From assembly GCA_023417655.1 (NCBI GenBank), contig JAEZFD010000038.1, forward strand, positions 39,114 through 103,113: a stretch of DNA of 64,000 nucleotides, in the 5' to 3' direction. Of the stretch, positions 18,406-27,765 are shown in pieces. The notes under the pieces were generated by a model. The model was given only the letters and a program-made list of their open reading frames with translations, ran no database searches and was not told the origin of the DNA. Source of the stretch: Planctomycetota bacterium (GTDB lineage Bacteria; Planctomycetota; Planctomycetia; Planctomycetales; Planctomycetaceae). Position 1 is the first letter of the stretch, and each line of letters begins with the position of its first letter. Made by a program: the position numbers and the translations under genes.

Positions 18406-18924
18406 TTACGGATCATTCGCGCTTCGCTGTCCAGGAACTGTGACTTTCGGTGCACCATCTCGCTTCAGCTCTATGACAGCAGGAGTGATGCCCTTCGAAT
18501 CAACTTCAATCGACAACCCTGAGCTATCGATGTCAGCGTAATACTCAGGGACCGTCCACGAATACTTCACCCCATTGGCAACAGCATCCTCGGATGACTC
18601 CTCAGTCAGTGGTTTCCCGACATTTTCCCGCTTAAGCACTCCCAGCTTATACTTCCCCGCGGGGAGGCCATCACCTGGCTGATACGTCGTGAACGTGAAA
18701 TTCCCCTGTGCGTCGGTAACTGCCTGAGACGGTCGACCGTATTTGCTAACGCCGGTCTCGATCGGAGCGACAAAGACAATCGCATCTGGGAGCGGTTCTC
18801 CGTTGAGCTTCACCTGACCCACTGCTTTTACCAATGCCGGTCGACCGTTACCGCATCCAGCGAGGAAACCCGCGGTGCATAGCGCCATGAGCCCGATTTT
18901 ACGCCGCAAATCATTAGCGAACAT
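18406..18924 (-). CDS. Lipoprotein with carboxypeptidase-regulatory-like domain, DUF1559 partner
   Basis: A 172-residue lipoprotein: KIGLMALCTAGFLAGC is a signal peptide with lipobox LAGC. The mature region has the family pattern GQVKLNGEPLPDAIVFVAP and a second strand-rich segment with DAQGNFTFTTY, matching the single beta-sandwich lipoproteins that accompany DUF1559 proteins. It follows the DUF1559 gene at 18989 by 64 bases on the same strand, so co-transcription is likely. No enzymatic residues are seen; a structural or adhesive envelope role is possible but unproven. Confidence 0.8.
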   Translation of the reverse strand: MFANDLRRKIGLMALCTAGFLAGCGNGRPALVKAVGQVKLNGEPLPDAIVFVAPIETGVSKYGRPSQAVTDAQGNFTFTTYQPGDGLPAGKYKLGVLKRENVGKPLTEESSEDAVANGVKYSWTVPEYYADIDSSGLSIEVDSKGITPAVIELKRDGAPKVTVPGQRSANDP

Positions 18925-18988
18925 ATTGCCCTTCTCAGGAAACCAGAAACCTTAGGATCAACTCTACAGGCAGCAGATTCGTTCTTAC

Positions 18989-19975
18989 TCAGAACTCACC
19001 GATCGTATTACCGTCTGCGACGTTAAAAAGATTTTGTAGCGTGTAGTTTCCGGTGTCATCCTTCGGAGTTGGATTCGCACTGATGTTCTCGCTCACGAAT
19101 CGCACAGAACCATCACACATCGCGAAGAAAGCCCCGCCGACATGAGGACTGGCCACAACGGCCCGCGACACGAGGGCTCCTCCATTATTCTCGGTATAGC
19201 AGTTATTAGTGCTATTCCATGTCCCATCAAATGGAGTGTTGATGCGATTCTGAGCAGCGACAATATTGATGCTGGCGTTACAAATCCGTGCAGCTGCCCA
19301 GTGACCGCCGATTGCGGTGAAGGTTCCATCAGTCAATGCCTTTTCGGCGATCAATAGCGTGTTGGACGTTCCGTCCTTGATATCCGCGATTGTCAGTCCC
19401 TTCAGAGGGAGCACATTGTTTGGGACCATCCCGATGCGGGCGTTCAGCCCGTACATCATGGTTCCCAGGTAATTGCTGTACTTATTGTTTGGCTCACCGT
19501 TCGCGGAGGGACACAGATACACCGGGAACGTCCTCGCCATCAGGGCTTCGCGGCTTCCGGCAGCAGCGGTTCGATAGTCGTTCGTGGCGGTCATGTTGGC
19601 GGGATCCTGAGGAACTCGGTTCCCGTTCCCCACCTGAAGCTGGTTGTAAATCGCAGACTGCTCAATCATGGGTAGGATCATTGCGGCCCACCCCCAATTA
19701 CCATTCACATCTTGGTTAAGTCCGACTCCGCCAGCGTAGCCGCGGGCAGGGAAGCGACCATGTGTGTCGTGGTAGTTGTGCATTGCCAGCCCGAGCTGCT
19801 TCAGATTGTTCTGGCACTGGCTGCGACGGGCGGCTTCGCGGGCCTGCTGGACAGCGGGCAGCAGTAAAGCGATGAGGACGGCGATGATGGCAATCACCAC
19901 CAGGAGTTCAATCAGAGTGAAGGCGCGTCGCGAGACACACCTCTGAGAACAGGGCGTTATGACCATGAGCAGCAC
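18989..19975 (-). CDS. DUF1559 prepilin-like protein
   Basis: A 328-residue DUF1559 protein with leader [17 protein letters not shown], prepilin motif AFTLIE, the hydrophobic helix and [37 protein letters not shown]. The C-terminal block is [22 protein letters not shown], then GEF at the end. The leader carries Ala instead of Gly before the cleavage site, a tolerated variant in many prepilins. An in-frame ATG three codons in (MVITPC) could be the true start. First gene of a minus-strand run with the lipoprotein at 18406. Confidence 0.9.
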   Translation of the reverse strand: MLLMVITPCSQRCVSRRAFTLIELLVVIAIIAVLIALLLPAVQQAREAARRSQCQNNLKQLGLAMHNYHDTHGRFPARGYAGGVGLNQDVNGNWGWAAMILPMIEQSAIYNQLQVGNGNRVPQDPANMTATNDYRTAAAGSREALMARTFPVYLCPSANGEPNNKYSNYLGTMMYGLNARIGMVPNNVLPLKGLTIADIKDGTSNTLLIAEKALTDGTFTAIGGHWAAARICNASINIVAAQNRINTPFDGTWNSTNNCYTENNGGALVSRAVVASPHVGGAFFAMCDGSVRFVSENISANPTPKDDTGNYTLQNLFNVADGNTIGEF

Positions 19976-20536
19976 TCAAATTCAGGAAGAAGCAGAGACA
20001 TGAATTGGCGAGTGGAGTCCAGCGATTGGGAATTGCCGGGAGAAATAACTCACACACCGCACAGAAACCGAAATTACATCGGCATTGATGGATATCAATC
20101 CTTTGTTCATCAAAAAAATTGAAAATTTTCCAAATCAGTTCGCACGCGATACGTCGAGCGAAAGGTGGGAAATTTGCGTAGAGAGTTCGCATGCTACCGA
20201 AGGCGCGAAGGATCTGATCAACGTCAGCCCACATCCCTGACTCATAACAGCTCCATTATGACGGGTCGGGCTGAGAATCAATGGGGTAAGGAAAGACCCA
20301 AGAAAAGTCCCGCTAAAGCTCTTGAGATGGTGCAGGCGCGCGCGGTATCAACTTCGTTATAAACCCGTGACACATCTCTTTTAGTGGCGAAGCTGATTCT
20401 CACGGACCACGGAGAAATCGTTCTGGCATCGAAGGTCCACGTAGGCGCATCGCGAGCCCTCCTCCACCGACGGTGAAAAGGGACTCGAACTTTTTGGCAA
20501 CAGTCTTTGAGTGCCAGACCGGGAATAGACTCCCCT
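19976..20536. other. Non-coding gap of 561 bases
   Basis: No gene, RNA or repeat is recognised. The part next to 19976 is AT-rich (about 20090-20140) and should contain the promoter of the minus-strand DUF1559 gene. Small open frames here lack support. Confidence 0.4.
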
Positions 20537-22444
20537 CTAAGGGGTAATCAACTTGGGTTCCCCGAAGGTCTGAAGCTGGTCCTGGGTCTGGGCGATCCAC
20601 CTATCGAGTTTTGAGCGAAGTTCCTTAACCTTGCTTGCCAGTTGCGGATCATTCACCAAGTTCGTCAGCTCATAGGGATCATTCCCGATCCGATAGAGCT
20701 CCTCCGCGGGGCGCTGCTGATACCGCTTCACGATCGCTGCGGCGGCAGGGGAAATTTTTGCCGTCTCCTCCCAACTACTCCAGTATCCCGTGTCCGCCTG
20801 CTTTGTGGTGACGTGGGATGTATACAAGTACTCCGGATGGATATTGCGAATGTACTTCCAACCATCATCAGTCGTCACGGCGCGGATCGGATAAACATTG
20901 TTGTTGCCGTCGCCACTATGCGTCGTGAAGATCTCTTCGCGATGCGCCGTCGTCTTCCCCAGCAGGACCGGCAGAAATGATTTTCCATCAATGTCGGCCG
21001 GAGGCGTTCCCCCTGCCACATCAATCAGCGTCGGCAGAATGTCGAACCATTGGACCATGGCATTCGTGCGAACTCCTGCCGCGATCTTGCCCGGCCAGCT
21101 CACAACCAATGGAGTGCGAATGCCGTCTTCATACAGATTCCATTTCCCGAACGGCCACTGCGCCCCGTGATCACTGGTGTGGAGAATGAAGGTTCCCTCA
21201 CCGAGCTTACCGCGAACCGCGTCATATACCGCGCCAAGGTCGTGATCCATATTCGCCACGGCCGAGTAGTACTGGCCGCGTCGCTCGCGCGTGGTCTCAT
21301 TGTCGACGTGGTTGGGCGGAACAACCACCTGTGTCGGGTCAAACGACTCACTCTTCTTCGGCCAGGGAACGTGGGGCCAATTTGTCCCGACAAACAGCAA
21401 CAGCGGTCGCTCGCTTTGCCGAGCCTCCAGCCATTCGATCGCCTTTTCGATCGCGATATCTTCGTGGTAGTTGTAATGCCGGGCGATGTCGAATCCCCAC
21501 TCCGGCGTCTGCCCATAGTGTCCGACTTTCCCGAACGACACCACTTCATAGCCGAGATCGAAGAAACAGGTCGGCAGGGATTTCGTCCCTTCTTTCACAC
21601 GTTGGTGATTCGGCTCGGCACCAGTTCTCGCAGGATAAAGCCCTGACAGAAACGCCGCGCGGCTCGGTCCGCATGACGGAGAATTGACATACGCCCGATC
21701 GAACGTCATCCCAGCCGCAGCGAGACGTTCCATATTGCTTGTCTTCACATCCGGGGAACCATACAGCGATGAATCACGGCAGGTATGGTCATCTGAAAGA
21801 AAGACAACGATATTCGGGCGCTTCACATTCGGATCAAGTGGAGGCATCACCCGGGCGACACGCCCAGGTTTTGTCTGGACATCAACTGCGACGATCTCCC
21901 CCTGAAATTTGAAGGGAGTTTCATGGCTGCCGACGGAAAGACCTTTCGCGAAACCCACCGTCAGACCGGCAGCGGGTTCATCGGCGAGAAGGACTCCTGG
22001 CGAACGCTCGACAGCGGCCGCTCCGTTCACAGAAAGACTCATCTTCCCGTTGGTCAGGTGAGCCTTGAGAGTAACCGTCCCGGTGTAGACCTCGTCGACG
22101 GTCAGTTCAGTGAGCTTCTGGTGATTGCGAACAGAAAAGCGGGGCTTGCCGTGATCGAACCATAGGCAATACCCGAACCGCCGTCCCCCGTGCGACAGGA
22201 CGACACCATTGAGGTCGTCCCCTTTCACCTCAGCGGTGATCAGCACCTCATTCCCGGCCACCAATGGGGGCTTCTCGACGAGCTTCTTCCCGACCTCGTC
22301 GGCAACAACCGGGGATGAAACCAGACAAGCAACGACCAATCCCAGCAAACCTGAAAGCCGCCAGGCACGCGTGGGGCGCAAACTTCGTTCCACAACCTTC
22401 TCCAGACCGCCCCAGACCGCGACTCCCGGGGATTTGAAAAACAC
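20537..22444 (-). CDS. Sulfatase with N-terminal LamG-like domain
   Basis: A 635-residue secreted type I sulfatase. A long basic N-terminus leads to a hydrophobic signal segment (LSGLLGLVVACLVSSPVVA); the true start may be internal. Residues about 60-195 form a beta-rich region (EVLITAEVKGDDLNGVVLSHGG ... LTVGFAKGLSV) that looks like a LamG/concanavalin-type carbohydrate-binding fold. The sulfatase domain begins at RPNIVVFLSDDHT (metal-binding Asp pair). The formylglycine motif is SPSCGPSRAAFLSGLYP, with the Cys oxidised by a formylglycine-generating enzyme. KWNLYEDGIRTP and HTSDHG complete the site. Likely desulfates an algal or other polysaccharide in the periplasm. The LamG reading is by eye. 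Confidence 0.85.
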   Translation of the reverse strand: MFFKSPGVAVWGGLEKVVERSLRPTRAWRLSGLLGLVVACLVSSPVVADEVGKKLVEKPPLVAGNEVLITAEVKGDDLNGVVLSHGGRRFGYCLWFDHGKPRFSVRNHQKLTELTVDEVYTGTVTLKAHLTNGKMSLSVNGAAAVERSPGVLLADEPAAGLTVGFAKGLSVGSHETPFKFQGEIVAVDVQTKPGRVARVMPPLDPNVKRPNIVVFLSDDHTCRDSSLYGSPDVKTSNMERLAAAGMTFDRAYVNSPSCGPSRAAFLSGLYPARTGAEPNHQRVKEGTKSLPTCFFDLGYEVVSFGKVGHYGQTPEWGFDIARHYNYHEDIAIEKAIEWLEARQSERPLLLFVGTNWPHVPWPKKSESFDPTQVVVPPNHVDNETTRERRGQYYSAVANMDHDLGAVYDAVRGKLGEGTFILHTSDHGAQWPFGKWNLYEDGIRTPLVVSWPGKIAAGVRTNAMVQWFDILPTLIDVAGGTPPADIDGKSFLPVLLGKTTAHREEIFTTHSGDGNNNVYPIRAVTTDDGWKYIRNIHPEYLYTSHVTTKQADTGYWSSWEETAKISPAAAAIVKRYQQRPAEELYRIGNDPYELTNLVNDPQLASKVKELRSKLDRWIAQTQDQLQTFGEPKLITP

Positions 22445-22566
22445 TTCCGATTCAACTGGAACGGAGTGTACCAGCTCGCCCCCGGGCGTGGAAATTTGTC
22501 ACTGGATATCGGTTCGGACTGACGCACTCCGAGCGGAGCGAGCCTGTTTCGAACCAGCGTCATCGC

Positions 22567-22748
22567 GGCAGGGTGGCGGGGGCAGTCGGACGCGACAATC
22601 CGCAACGAAGCAAGAGTCTAAGATAAAGGGCTGAGGAAATGGGCATCCTTCATGGGCCCAGTAGAGCACGCTTCAGCACGGCCCGGACTGGGGCCATGGA
22701 CATCGAACTCCAATGGGAACTTGGACCACCGCCCCAGCCACCCCGTCG
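22567..22748. repeat. Palindromic interspersed repeat, copy R1 (full length)
   Basis: A 182-base element. Its left end (ggcagggtggcgggggc) is an inverted copy of its right end (gccccagccaccccgtcg at 22731-22748). A central gggccc/ggggcc pairing around 22652-22695 forms a second hairpin. It is clearly related along its whole length to copies R2 (24731), R3 (25026) and R4 (27766). No transposase is encoded. It looks like a MITE or large REP-type element. Confidence 0.75.
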
Positions 22749-23059
22749 CAGATGGTCGTCAAAGGACTGCCCTTCACAGCGCTTGCCCGATGTGCTGGGT
22801 TTCTCTGCTTGCTTACCCCAGTCTACCTAATCCATCCTGACATCCGGCATGTGTATAGCTTTTATCTAATGGAATGTTTCAAATTCTTACAGGAAAAATT
22901 GTATACGATAATCGCATTTCTTGGTTATGCTCGCCCTGCTATTGACAGTCGGAGAATTCGTTCTCCAGCAGCTCGCACATCGTCAATACTCTGCATTTTG
23001 CCGCAGTTGAGATCACGCTGAGATTCTCCTTTCCTGTCCTTGACCAGTGAGGTTCCCTC
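22749..23059. other. Non-coding gap upstream of DUF1559 gene
   Basis: After repeat R1 the sequence turns AT-rich (22840-22925) before the DUF1559 gene at 23060. No gene is seen. Confidence 0.4.
22884..22912 (+). promoter_or_regulatory. Candidate sigma-70-type promoter
   Basis: A gataat at 22907-22912 (5 of 6 matches to the -10 consensus) lies 17 bases after a poor -35 candidate ttctta (22884-22889), in the only AT-rich part of the gap before the DUF1559 gene. It is a by-eye candidate with a weak -35. Confidence 0.25.
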
Positions 23060-24127
23060 ATGGATGTGACATGTTGGCGAAGTGGTGCGTTGAACAATCC
23101 CAGGAAGTCGCACTCCGGTCGATCCGGCTCGACCGGGTTCACCTTGATCGAGTTGCTGGTGGTGATTGCTATTATCGCGGTGCTCGTTGCCTTGCTTCTG
23201 CCAGCCGTCCAGCAGGCCCGCGAGGCCGCCCGACGCTCTCAGTGCCGAAACAATCTGAAACAGTTCGGACTGGGAATGCACAATTATCATGACACATTCT
23301 CAGTGCTTCCTAACGGGTTCCGAGCATATAACGGAGCTCCGTTTCAGATGGCGAATAGAGAAACGTGGTTCCAACCGGTCCTTCCTTACATTGAACAGGC
23401 CAATCTTTATCAGTCGTATCAAACTTTTCTTCAGTCATCGACCGGAAATAACTATCTCCACATTCAGGAGGCCCTGTCGTTCGTTGGCAGAAACCAATCA
23501 GTTTCCGTGGCGGCGTGCCCCTCTGATCCGAACTCACCGGGAAGAAATCGCGGATTTCGAGGGAACTATGTTGTTAATGTCGGCAACGAGCCCGACATGG
23601 CTGGCAATGCGACAACAGGGCCGACCGGGCAATTGAAACTGAGTGGAATGTTCTGGTGGCACTCCAGCGTCAGATTTCGGGATGTCACTGACGGAGCCTC
23701 CAATACCCTGATGATGGCAGAAATTATGGTCCGTCACCCGGCATCGATGGCAGGCGTCACGAATCCCGACAATGCCTATTTCTATGGCGAGCCAGGTTCT
23801 TACTGGATTGGCGGGCGATGGGGCGAATTCGGCTTCACAACGAACCAGCCGCCGAATACGACCATTGCGGATCAGATCTATGGAGCTCTCACTCCTGATA
23901 ATGGATCCATTCCCAGTTGCGGTGCGAATAATCAGACTCTGCGTGCCCCTTGCACAGCAATTGCCACGGGCTATGGACTCAGGAATTTTGCCCGAAGCCA
24001 TCATGTCGGAGGAGTTCACGCGTTGCTCGCAGACGGGGGCGTCCGATTTGTTTCAGAGAACATTGACTTGACCACCTGGCGGGGACTGGGAACGCGGGCG
24101 GGACAGGAAATCATTGGCGAGTTCTGA
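23060..24127 (+). CDS. DUF1559 prepilin-like protein
   Basis: A 355-residue DUF1559 protein. The leader MDVTCWRSGALNNPRKSHSG is longer than usual; then come GFTLIE, the hydrophobic helix with [42 protein letters not shown], and the end block [22 protein letters not shown] ... GEF. The start codon is an ATG equivalent at 23060 with aggttccctc upstream; a weak ribosome-binding site leaves the leader length uncertain. It is followed 112 bases later by its partner lipoprotein. The pair lies between repeats R1 and R2. Confidence 0.85.
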   Translation: MDVTCWRSGALNNPRKSHSGRSGSTGFTLIELLVVIAIIAVLVALLLPAVQQAREAARRSQCRNNLKQFGLGMHNYHDTFSVLPNGFRAYNGAPFQMANRETWFQPVLPYIEQANLYQSYQTFLQSSTGNNYLHIQEALSFVGRNQSVSVAACPSDPNSPGRNRGFRGNYVVNVGNEPDMAGNATTGPTGQLKLSGMFWWHSSVRFRDVTDGASNTLMMAEIMVRHPASMAGVTNPDNAYFYGEPGSYWIGGRWGEFGFTTNQPPNTTIADQIYGALTPDNGSIPSCGANNQTLRAPCTAIATGYGLRNFARSHHVGGVHALLADGGVRFVSENIDLTTWRGLGTRAGQEIIGEF

Positions 24128-24239
24128 AACGCGACTTGATTGAGACTAATCGTCTGCAGCAGGCTTTCATTCAGGCCATTCTTCTTCATCGGCCAGACAT
24201 GCCGCCGCAGTATCCTCTACCCAGAAGGGCAATCGTCTA

Positions 24240-24650
24240 ATGCACCCGAGAACATCACTGGGGCTCGCATTGCTTTTATGCTGTGTCGCCTCAGGTTGCC
24301 AGAAAAGCTCCGGCCCTCAACTTGTTCCTGTCAGCGGTCTCGTCACGCTCGATGACGTTCCGTTACCGTCAGGGCAGATTGTATTTCATGATCCCGACGG
24401 TCATGTCGGGAGTGTCGGAGGAGCGATTGTTCAGGGACACTACACCCTGAATTCCCCACCGAGGCGGATGCAGGTTGAAATCACCGACTATCGCGACGTC
24501 GTCGGGCAATTTGATGAAAGCAATCCTGGCGCTAAGATTCCGGATCGTGAGCAATACATTCCCGCTCGCTTCAACGTGAAAACAGAGCTGACGGCGGAAG
24601 TGAAAGACGGAAAGAACAAGATCGACTTTCCGTTATCGTCAAAGAAGTGA
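24240..24650 (+). CDS. Small lipoprotein, DUF1559 partner
   Basis: A 136-residue lipoprotein: MHPRTSLGLALLLCCVASGC is a signal peptide with lipobox ASGC. The mature domain shows the partner-family pattern GLVTLDDVPLPSGQIVFHDP, then a strand-rich segment, IPARFNVKTELTAEVKDGKN and a hydrophobic end DFPLS, close to the copy at 566-997. It is encoded directly after the DUF1559 gene and is probably in the same transcript. Repeat R2 begins 80 bases after its stop. Confidence 0.85.
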   Translation: MHPRTSLGLALLLCCVASGCQKSSGPQLVPVSGLVTLDDVPLPSGQIVFHDPDGHVGSVGGAIVQGHYTLNSPPRRMQVEITDYRDVVGQFDESNPGAKIPDREQYIPARFNVKTELTAEVKDGKNKIDFPLSSKK

Positions 24651-24730
24651 CGTCTCAGTTCCATCGGCTGCGTCCTCAAGAGCCAGGTCTTTCACTTGAC
24701 CGGAACTTCACGCCGTTCATTTGCGACCAC

Positions 24731-24906
24731 GGCAGGGTGCCTGGGCGGTCGGACGCGATAATCCGAAACAGAGCAAGAGTCGAAGAGAAACACCGGAGGA
24801 AACGAGAATCGTTCTTGGCCCCAGTACCCCACTTTACAGTCCAGACTGGGGCCATGAACATCGAACTCTATTGGAGCCTTGCCCCAGCGCCCCAGCCACC
24901 CCGTCG
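24731..24906. repeat. Palindromic interspersed repeat, copy R2 (full length)
   Basis: A 176-base copy. The left end ggcagggtgcctgggcggtc and right end gccccagccaccccgtcg are inverted relatives. A perfect internal 10-bp pairing (tggccccagt at 24816-24825 with actggggcca at 24845-24854) makes a central hairpin. Between the arms is the shared segment gagcaagagtcgaagag. Confidence 0.75.
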
Positions 24907-25025
24907 ATTCATGCTGCGTAATAAACCGACGTCACACCAGCGGTTAGGCGTAGGTCAGGCTATCGCACGGCTTTCCAAGGCATACAACACGACCTGCAGG
25001 TAGAAGCCTGCCCCACAGGTACTGA
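24907..25025. other. Spacer between repeats R2 and R3
   Basis: A 119-base unique spacer with no gene. It separates a full repeat copy from a right-half copy. Confidence 0.4.
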
Positions 25026-25129
25026 CGAAATGAGAATCGCTCATGGCCCCGGTACTGCGCGGCCCGGACTGGGGCTATGAACGTCGAACTCCAATGGGAA
25101 CTTGGCCTAGCGCCCCAGCCACCCCGTCG
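25026..25129. repeat. Palindromic interspersed repeat, copy R3 (right half only)
   Basis: A 104-base partial copy beginning at the internal gaaatgagaatcg and continuing through the central ggccccgg...ggactgggg hairpin to the intact right end cgccccagccaccccgtcg at 25111-25129. The left arm is missing. Its outer end faces the PHP-ATPase cassette. Confidence 0.7.
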
Positions 25130-25336
25130 AAAATTTGGATGACCAGCGCATGTCGGCGCTCAAGAAGCACTGGCACTCTGGGCCCACATTACCCGGGCAA
25201 CATATCCGAGCAGATAATGGCCGAATAATCGCGGCAATGTACATTCTGATGGCAATTGGAACTGCATTTCGCTAACGTCATTTGAGTACTGTAAAACGCC
25301 GCATTGACCTGTCGTTGCCTGCGAGATTTCGGATTA

Positions 25337-27481
25337 ATGAAGATCGACATCCATACTCACACAAAAAAATGCAAATCAGGTGACGCACCAACAAGAGACG
25401 TTTCTCCAGAGGTATTCCGCGAGAAGGTGCTCGCAACAGACGTCCGTATCATCGCCATAACAAATCACAATCACTTCGACCTCGCCCAGTACCGAGAGAT
25501 CGCAGCTGAGTTAGGACAAGATGCACAGGTTTGGCCAGGAATTGAAATCGATGTCTGCGAACAATCTACAAGGGGCCATCTGCTGGTGATTGTATCACCG
25601 GATTCGGCAGATAACTTTGCGGCCACTGTCGATCAATTGACCGCGGACTCGATTCCTGACAACTTCAGTGCATCTATCAACGAAGTCCACAGTGCATTTG
25701 ATTATCTCGGACCTCTTTACGTAGCCCATTACAAGCAGAAAAAGCCAAGCATTTCAGATGCAGGCATCGCCGAGTTGGAATCCAAAACGAGTAACCCGAG
25801 ACGCGTGGTAAAGGAGGTCACAAACGCGATCTCAGCCGGCATCTACATTTCTCACGGGCACGCGTCAATATACGGCTCTGACCTTCACGACTGGTCGAAG
25901 TACGAGGAAATTGCAACGCAGCTCCCGGAACTTCGATTACCGGTCGAGAGCTTTGATCACTTCTGCCTTCTGCTTGAGAAGGATTCGGTAACAATCAATT
26001 CTCTTTTGGATCAAAAGACCTCAGAAGAACTGACACTAACACCTTTCGGCGATGAAACAGAATTGAAGATTCGCGTCTACAACGACATCAATGTCATCTT
26101 TGGCACAAAGGGGACGGGAAAATCATGTATTCTAAGGGCGATAGCCAAACATTATTCCGACAACGGAACTGATGCACGCGTGTATGAGTCCGCAAGTGAT
26201 CGTTTAGACGAGATATTCGACGTAAAGGGAAAGCAGCTTACCCGAAACCTCGAACATTTTGACATCAGCTATTGCACGGATGAAATTGAAGCCTTGCGAT
26301 CTGCCCGCGAAGTTTCCGTCACAAACCTTGGGAACTATTCATCCTTCTTTACCGCCAATATTACAAATCGAAACGGCCGAAAACTCCGGATCAAGGAGAT
26401 TCCAGTCTAGGATGAAAACGCACCAAAGCGAGGATTTGAGGACTTTAAGAACGCCGTACAAACAACTGGCGAATTTTTGGAGTTCCTGTCTGAAAACGAC
26501 TCAGTCCGCAGTGTACTCGATGAAAGTGAATACAGTAACCTAATTGAAATGCTTACCGAGCTTCTTCTTCGCTTGAAGAAAATGGAGTGGTCAAGCTTTC
26601 GCGGCTGGAAGGAAGTGTTTCTCCTCAACTCGGCAGTGGAAAAATTTCGAAGCGAGGTGTCAAGGAAGACTGGGACTCCGGCTAAACCGACAACTACAGG
26701 ATTTGGAGCCTACGCCATTAATCGCCTGAAGATTGAAGCGAGTGCTCTGCAAATCCTGAAGAGTATTCAAACAAAGGTACCCTCCGAGTGCGAGAACGTT
26801 GGCAGCTTGGGGCCAAATAAAGGTAACCTGGAGTTCCGAACGGAGTTCGTCTTCCAGACCGGAAACATTTCCGACAGCACATTGAAATGCTTACAAGAGG
26901 TCACCAAGACGCTCCAGAAGGAATTTTCAACTCACGTTCAACGGATTGCCGAAACCGCCTGCACCGAGGAGTTATTCGGCCACATCGCTTCGATGAATGA
27001 AATTGAAGGGATTGAGAAAGTTAAATCGATTTACGAGCTTCTCATGTTCAAGAGGTATTTCGCAATTAATAACCAGAAATACTCTCCATCGAGCGGTGAG
27101 TCATCCATGCTGATGCTGCAAAAGGAGCTCGGCGAAGACAAGGATGTTTATATACTGGACGAGCCTGAGAGAAGTCTTGGAAATGAATATATCAATGACA
27201 CCATACTCCCTTTGATTCAGGAGAGGGCAAAGTCTGGCAAGAAGGTGTTCATTTCCACTCACGACGCGAACATCGCTGTGCGAACGCTTCCCTACAGCTC
27301 GATCTATCGCTGCTATGACACCTCGGGATACAAAACATACGCCGGCAACCCATTTTCAAACCATTTGGTATGCTTATCCGATGAGAACGACTTGCTTGAC
27401 TGGAAAATGGTCAGCATGAAAACCCTCGAAGGCGGAGAAGAGGCTTTTGGCGAGAGAGGATCAATTTATGGAAAGTCTTGA
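25337..27481 (+). pseudogene. PHP-domain / SMC-type ATPase fusion (Ppl-like), interrupted by an in-frame amber codon
   Basis: One reading frame of 715 codons is open except for a single TAG at 26408-26410 (codon 358); conserved sequence continues in frame on both sides. Residues 1-190 are a PHP metallo-phosphoesterase domain: HTHT (6-9), NHNHF (43-47), PGIEID (67-72), AHYKQKK (His131), ISHGH (171-175) and SDLHD (181-185), so the metal ligands look complete. From about 240 comes an ABC/SMC-type ATPase: Walker A GTKGTGKS (256-263), signature SSGESS (585-590), Walker B VYILDEPE (604-611) and switch STHD (640-643). Walker A and Walker B fall on opposite sides of the TAG, so truncation would kill the ATPase. 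PHP-ATPase fusions include the anti-phage protein Ppl. The segment is AT-richer than its surroundings, suggesting transfer. A downstream partner gene overlaps its end. Confidence 0.75.
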
Positions 27482-27764
27482 TGCGAAGGTTGTAAGCGTT
27501 GACGACAAAGTTTTCATTCAAGTCGGATTAGACTCAGAGGGCATTCGAATTCCCATCTCGGAGGATAAGCCAATTGAAGTAAAAGCGGCATTCAACAGGA
27601 TTTTATCGCGTCTGAAGAAGGGTTCGTTTTCGATACAGCTTCAGGAAACTGGTAATGATTTGTTTTCCCAAGTTTCAAATGAGTACATTATTCAACTGAA
27701 CCGTGAAATTCAGGAAGTCTTTGGTGAAATTGAGCGCTACCAACTCACCGGCAAATTAAATTGA
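27468..27764 (+). CDS. Small protein encoded with the PHP-ATPase, unknown function
   Basis: A 98-residue protein starting at ATG 27468, inside the last codons of the ATPase gene (14-base overlap), with gagagga about 8 bases before. An earlier in-frame start at 27447 is possible. The sequence (SVDDKVFIQVGLDSEGIRIPISEDKPIEVKAAFNRILSRLKKG ...) suggests a small beta-rich N-terminal part and a helical C-terminus. No catalytic motif or membrane segment is seen and no family is recognised. Overlap implies coupled translation with the PHP-ATPase, so an accessory or regulatory partner is inferred. Repeat R4 begins 2 bases after its stop. Confidence 0.7.
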   Translation: MESLDAKVVSVDDKVFIQVGLDSEGIRIPISEDKPIEVKAAFNRILSRLKKGSFSIQLQETGNDLFSQVSNEYIIQLNREIQEVFGEIERYQLTGKLN

Positions 27765-27765
27765 C

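Noticed and set aside
24935..24960. Integron attC-like core (gttaggc)
   Set aside because: A lone 7-base match; no paired inverse core at the right distance and no integrase near. The R repeats do not have attC structure.
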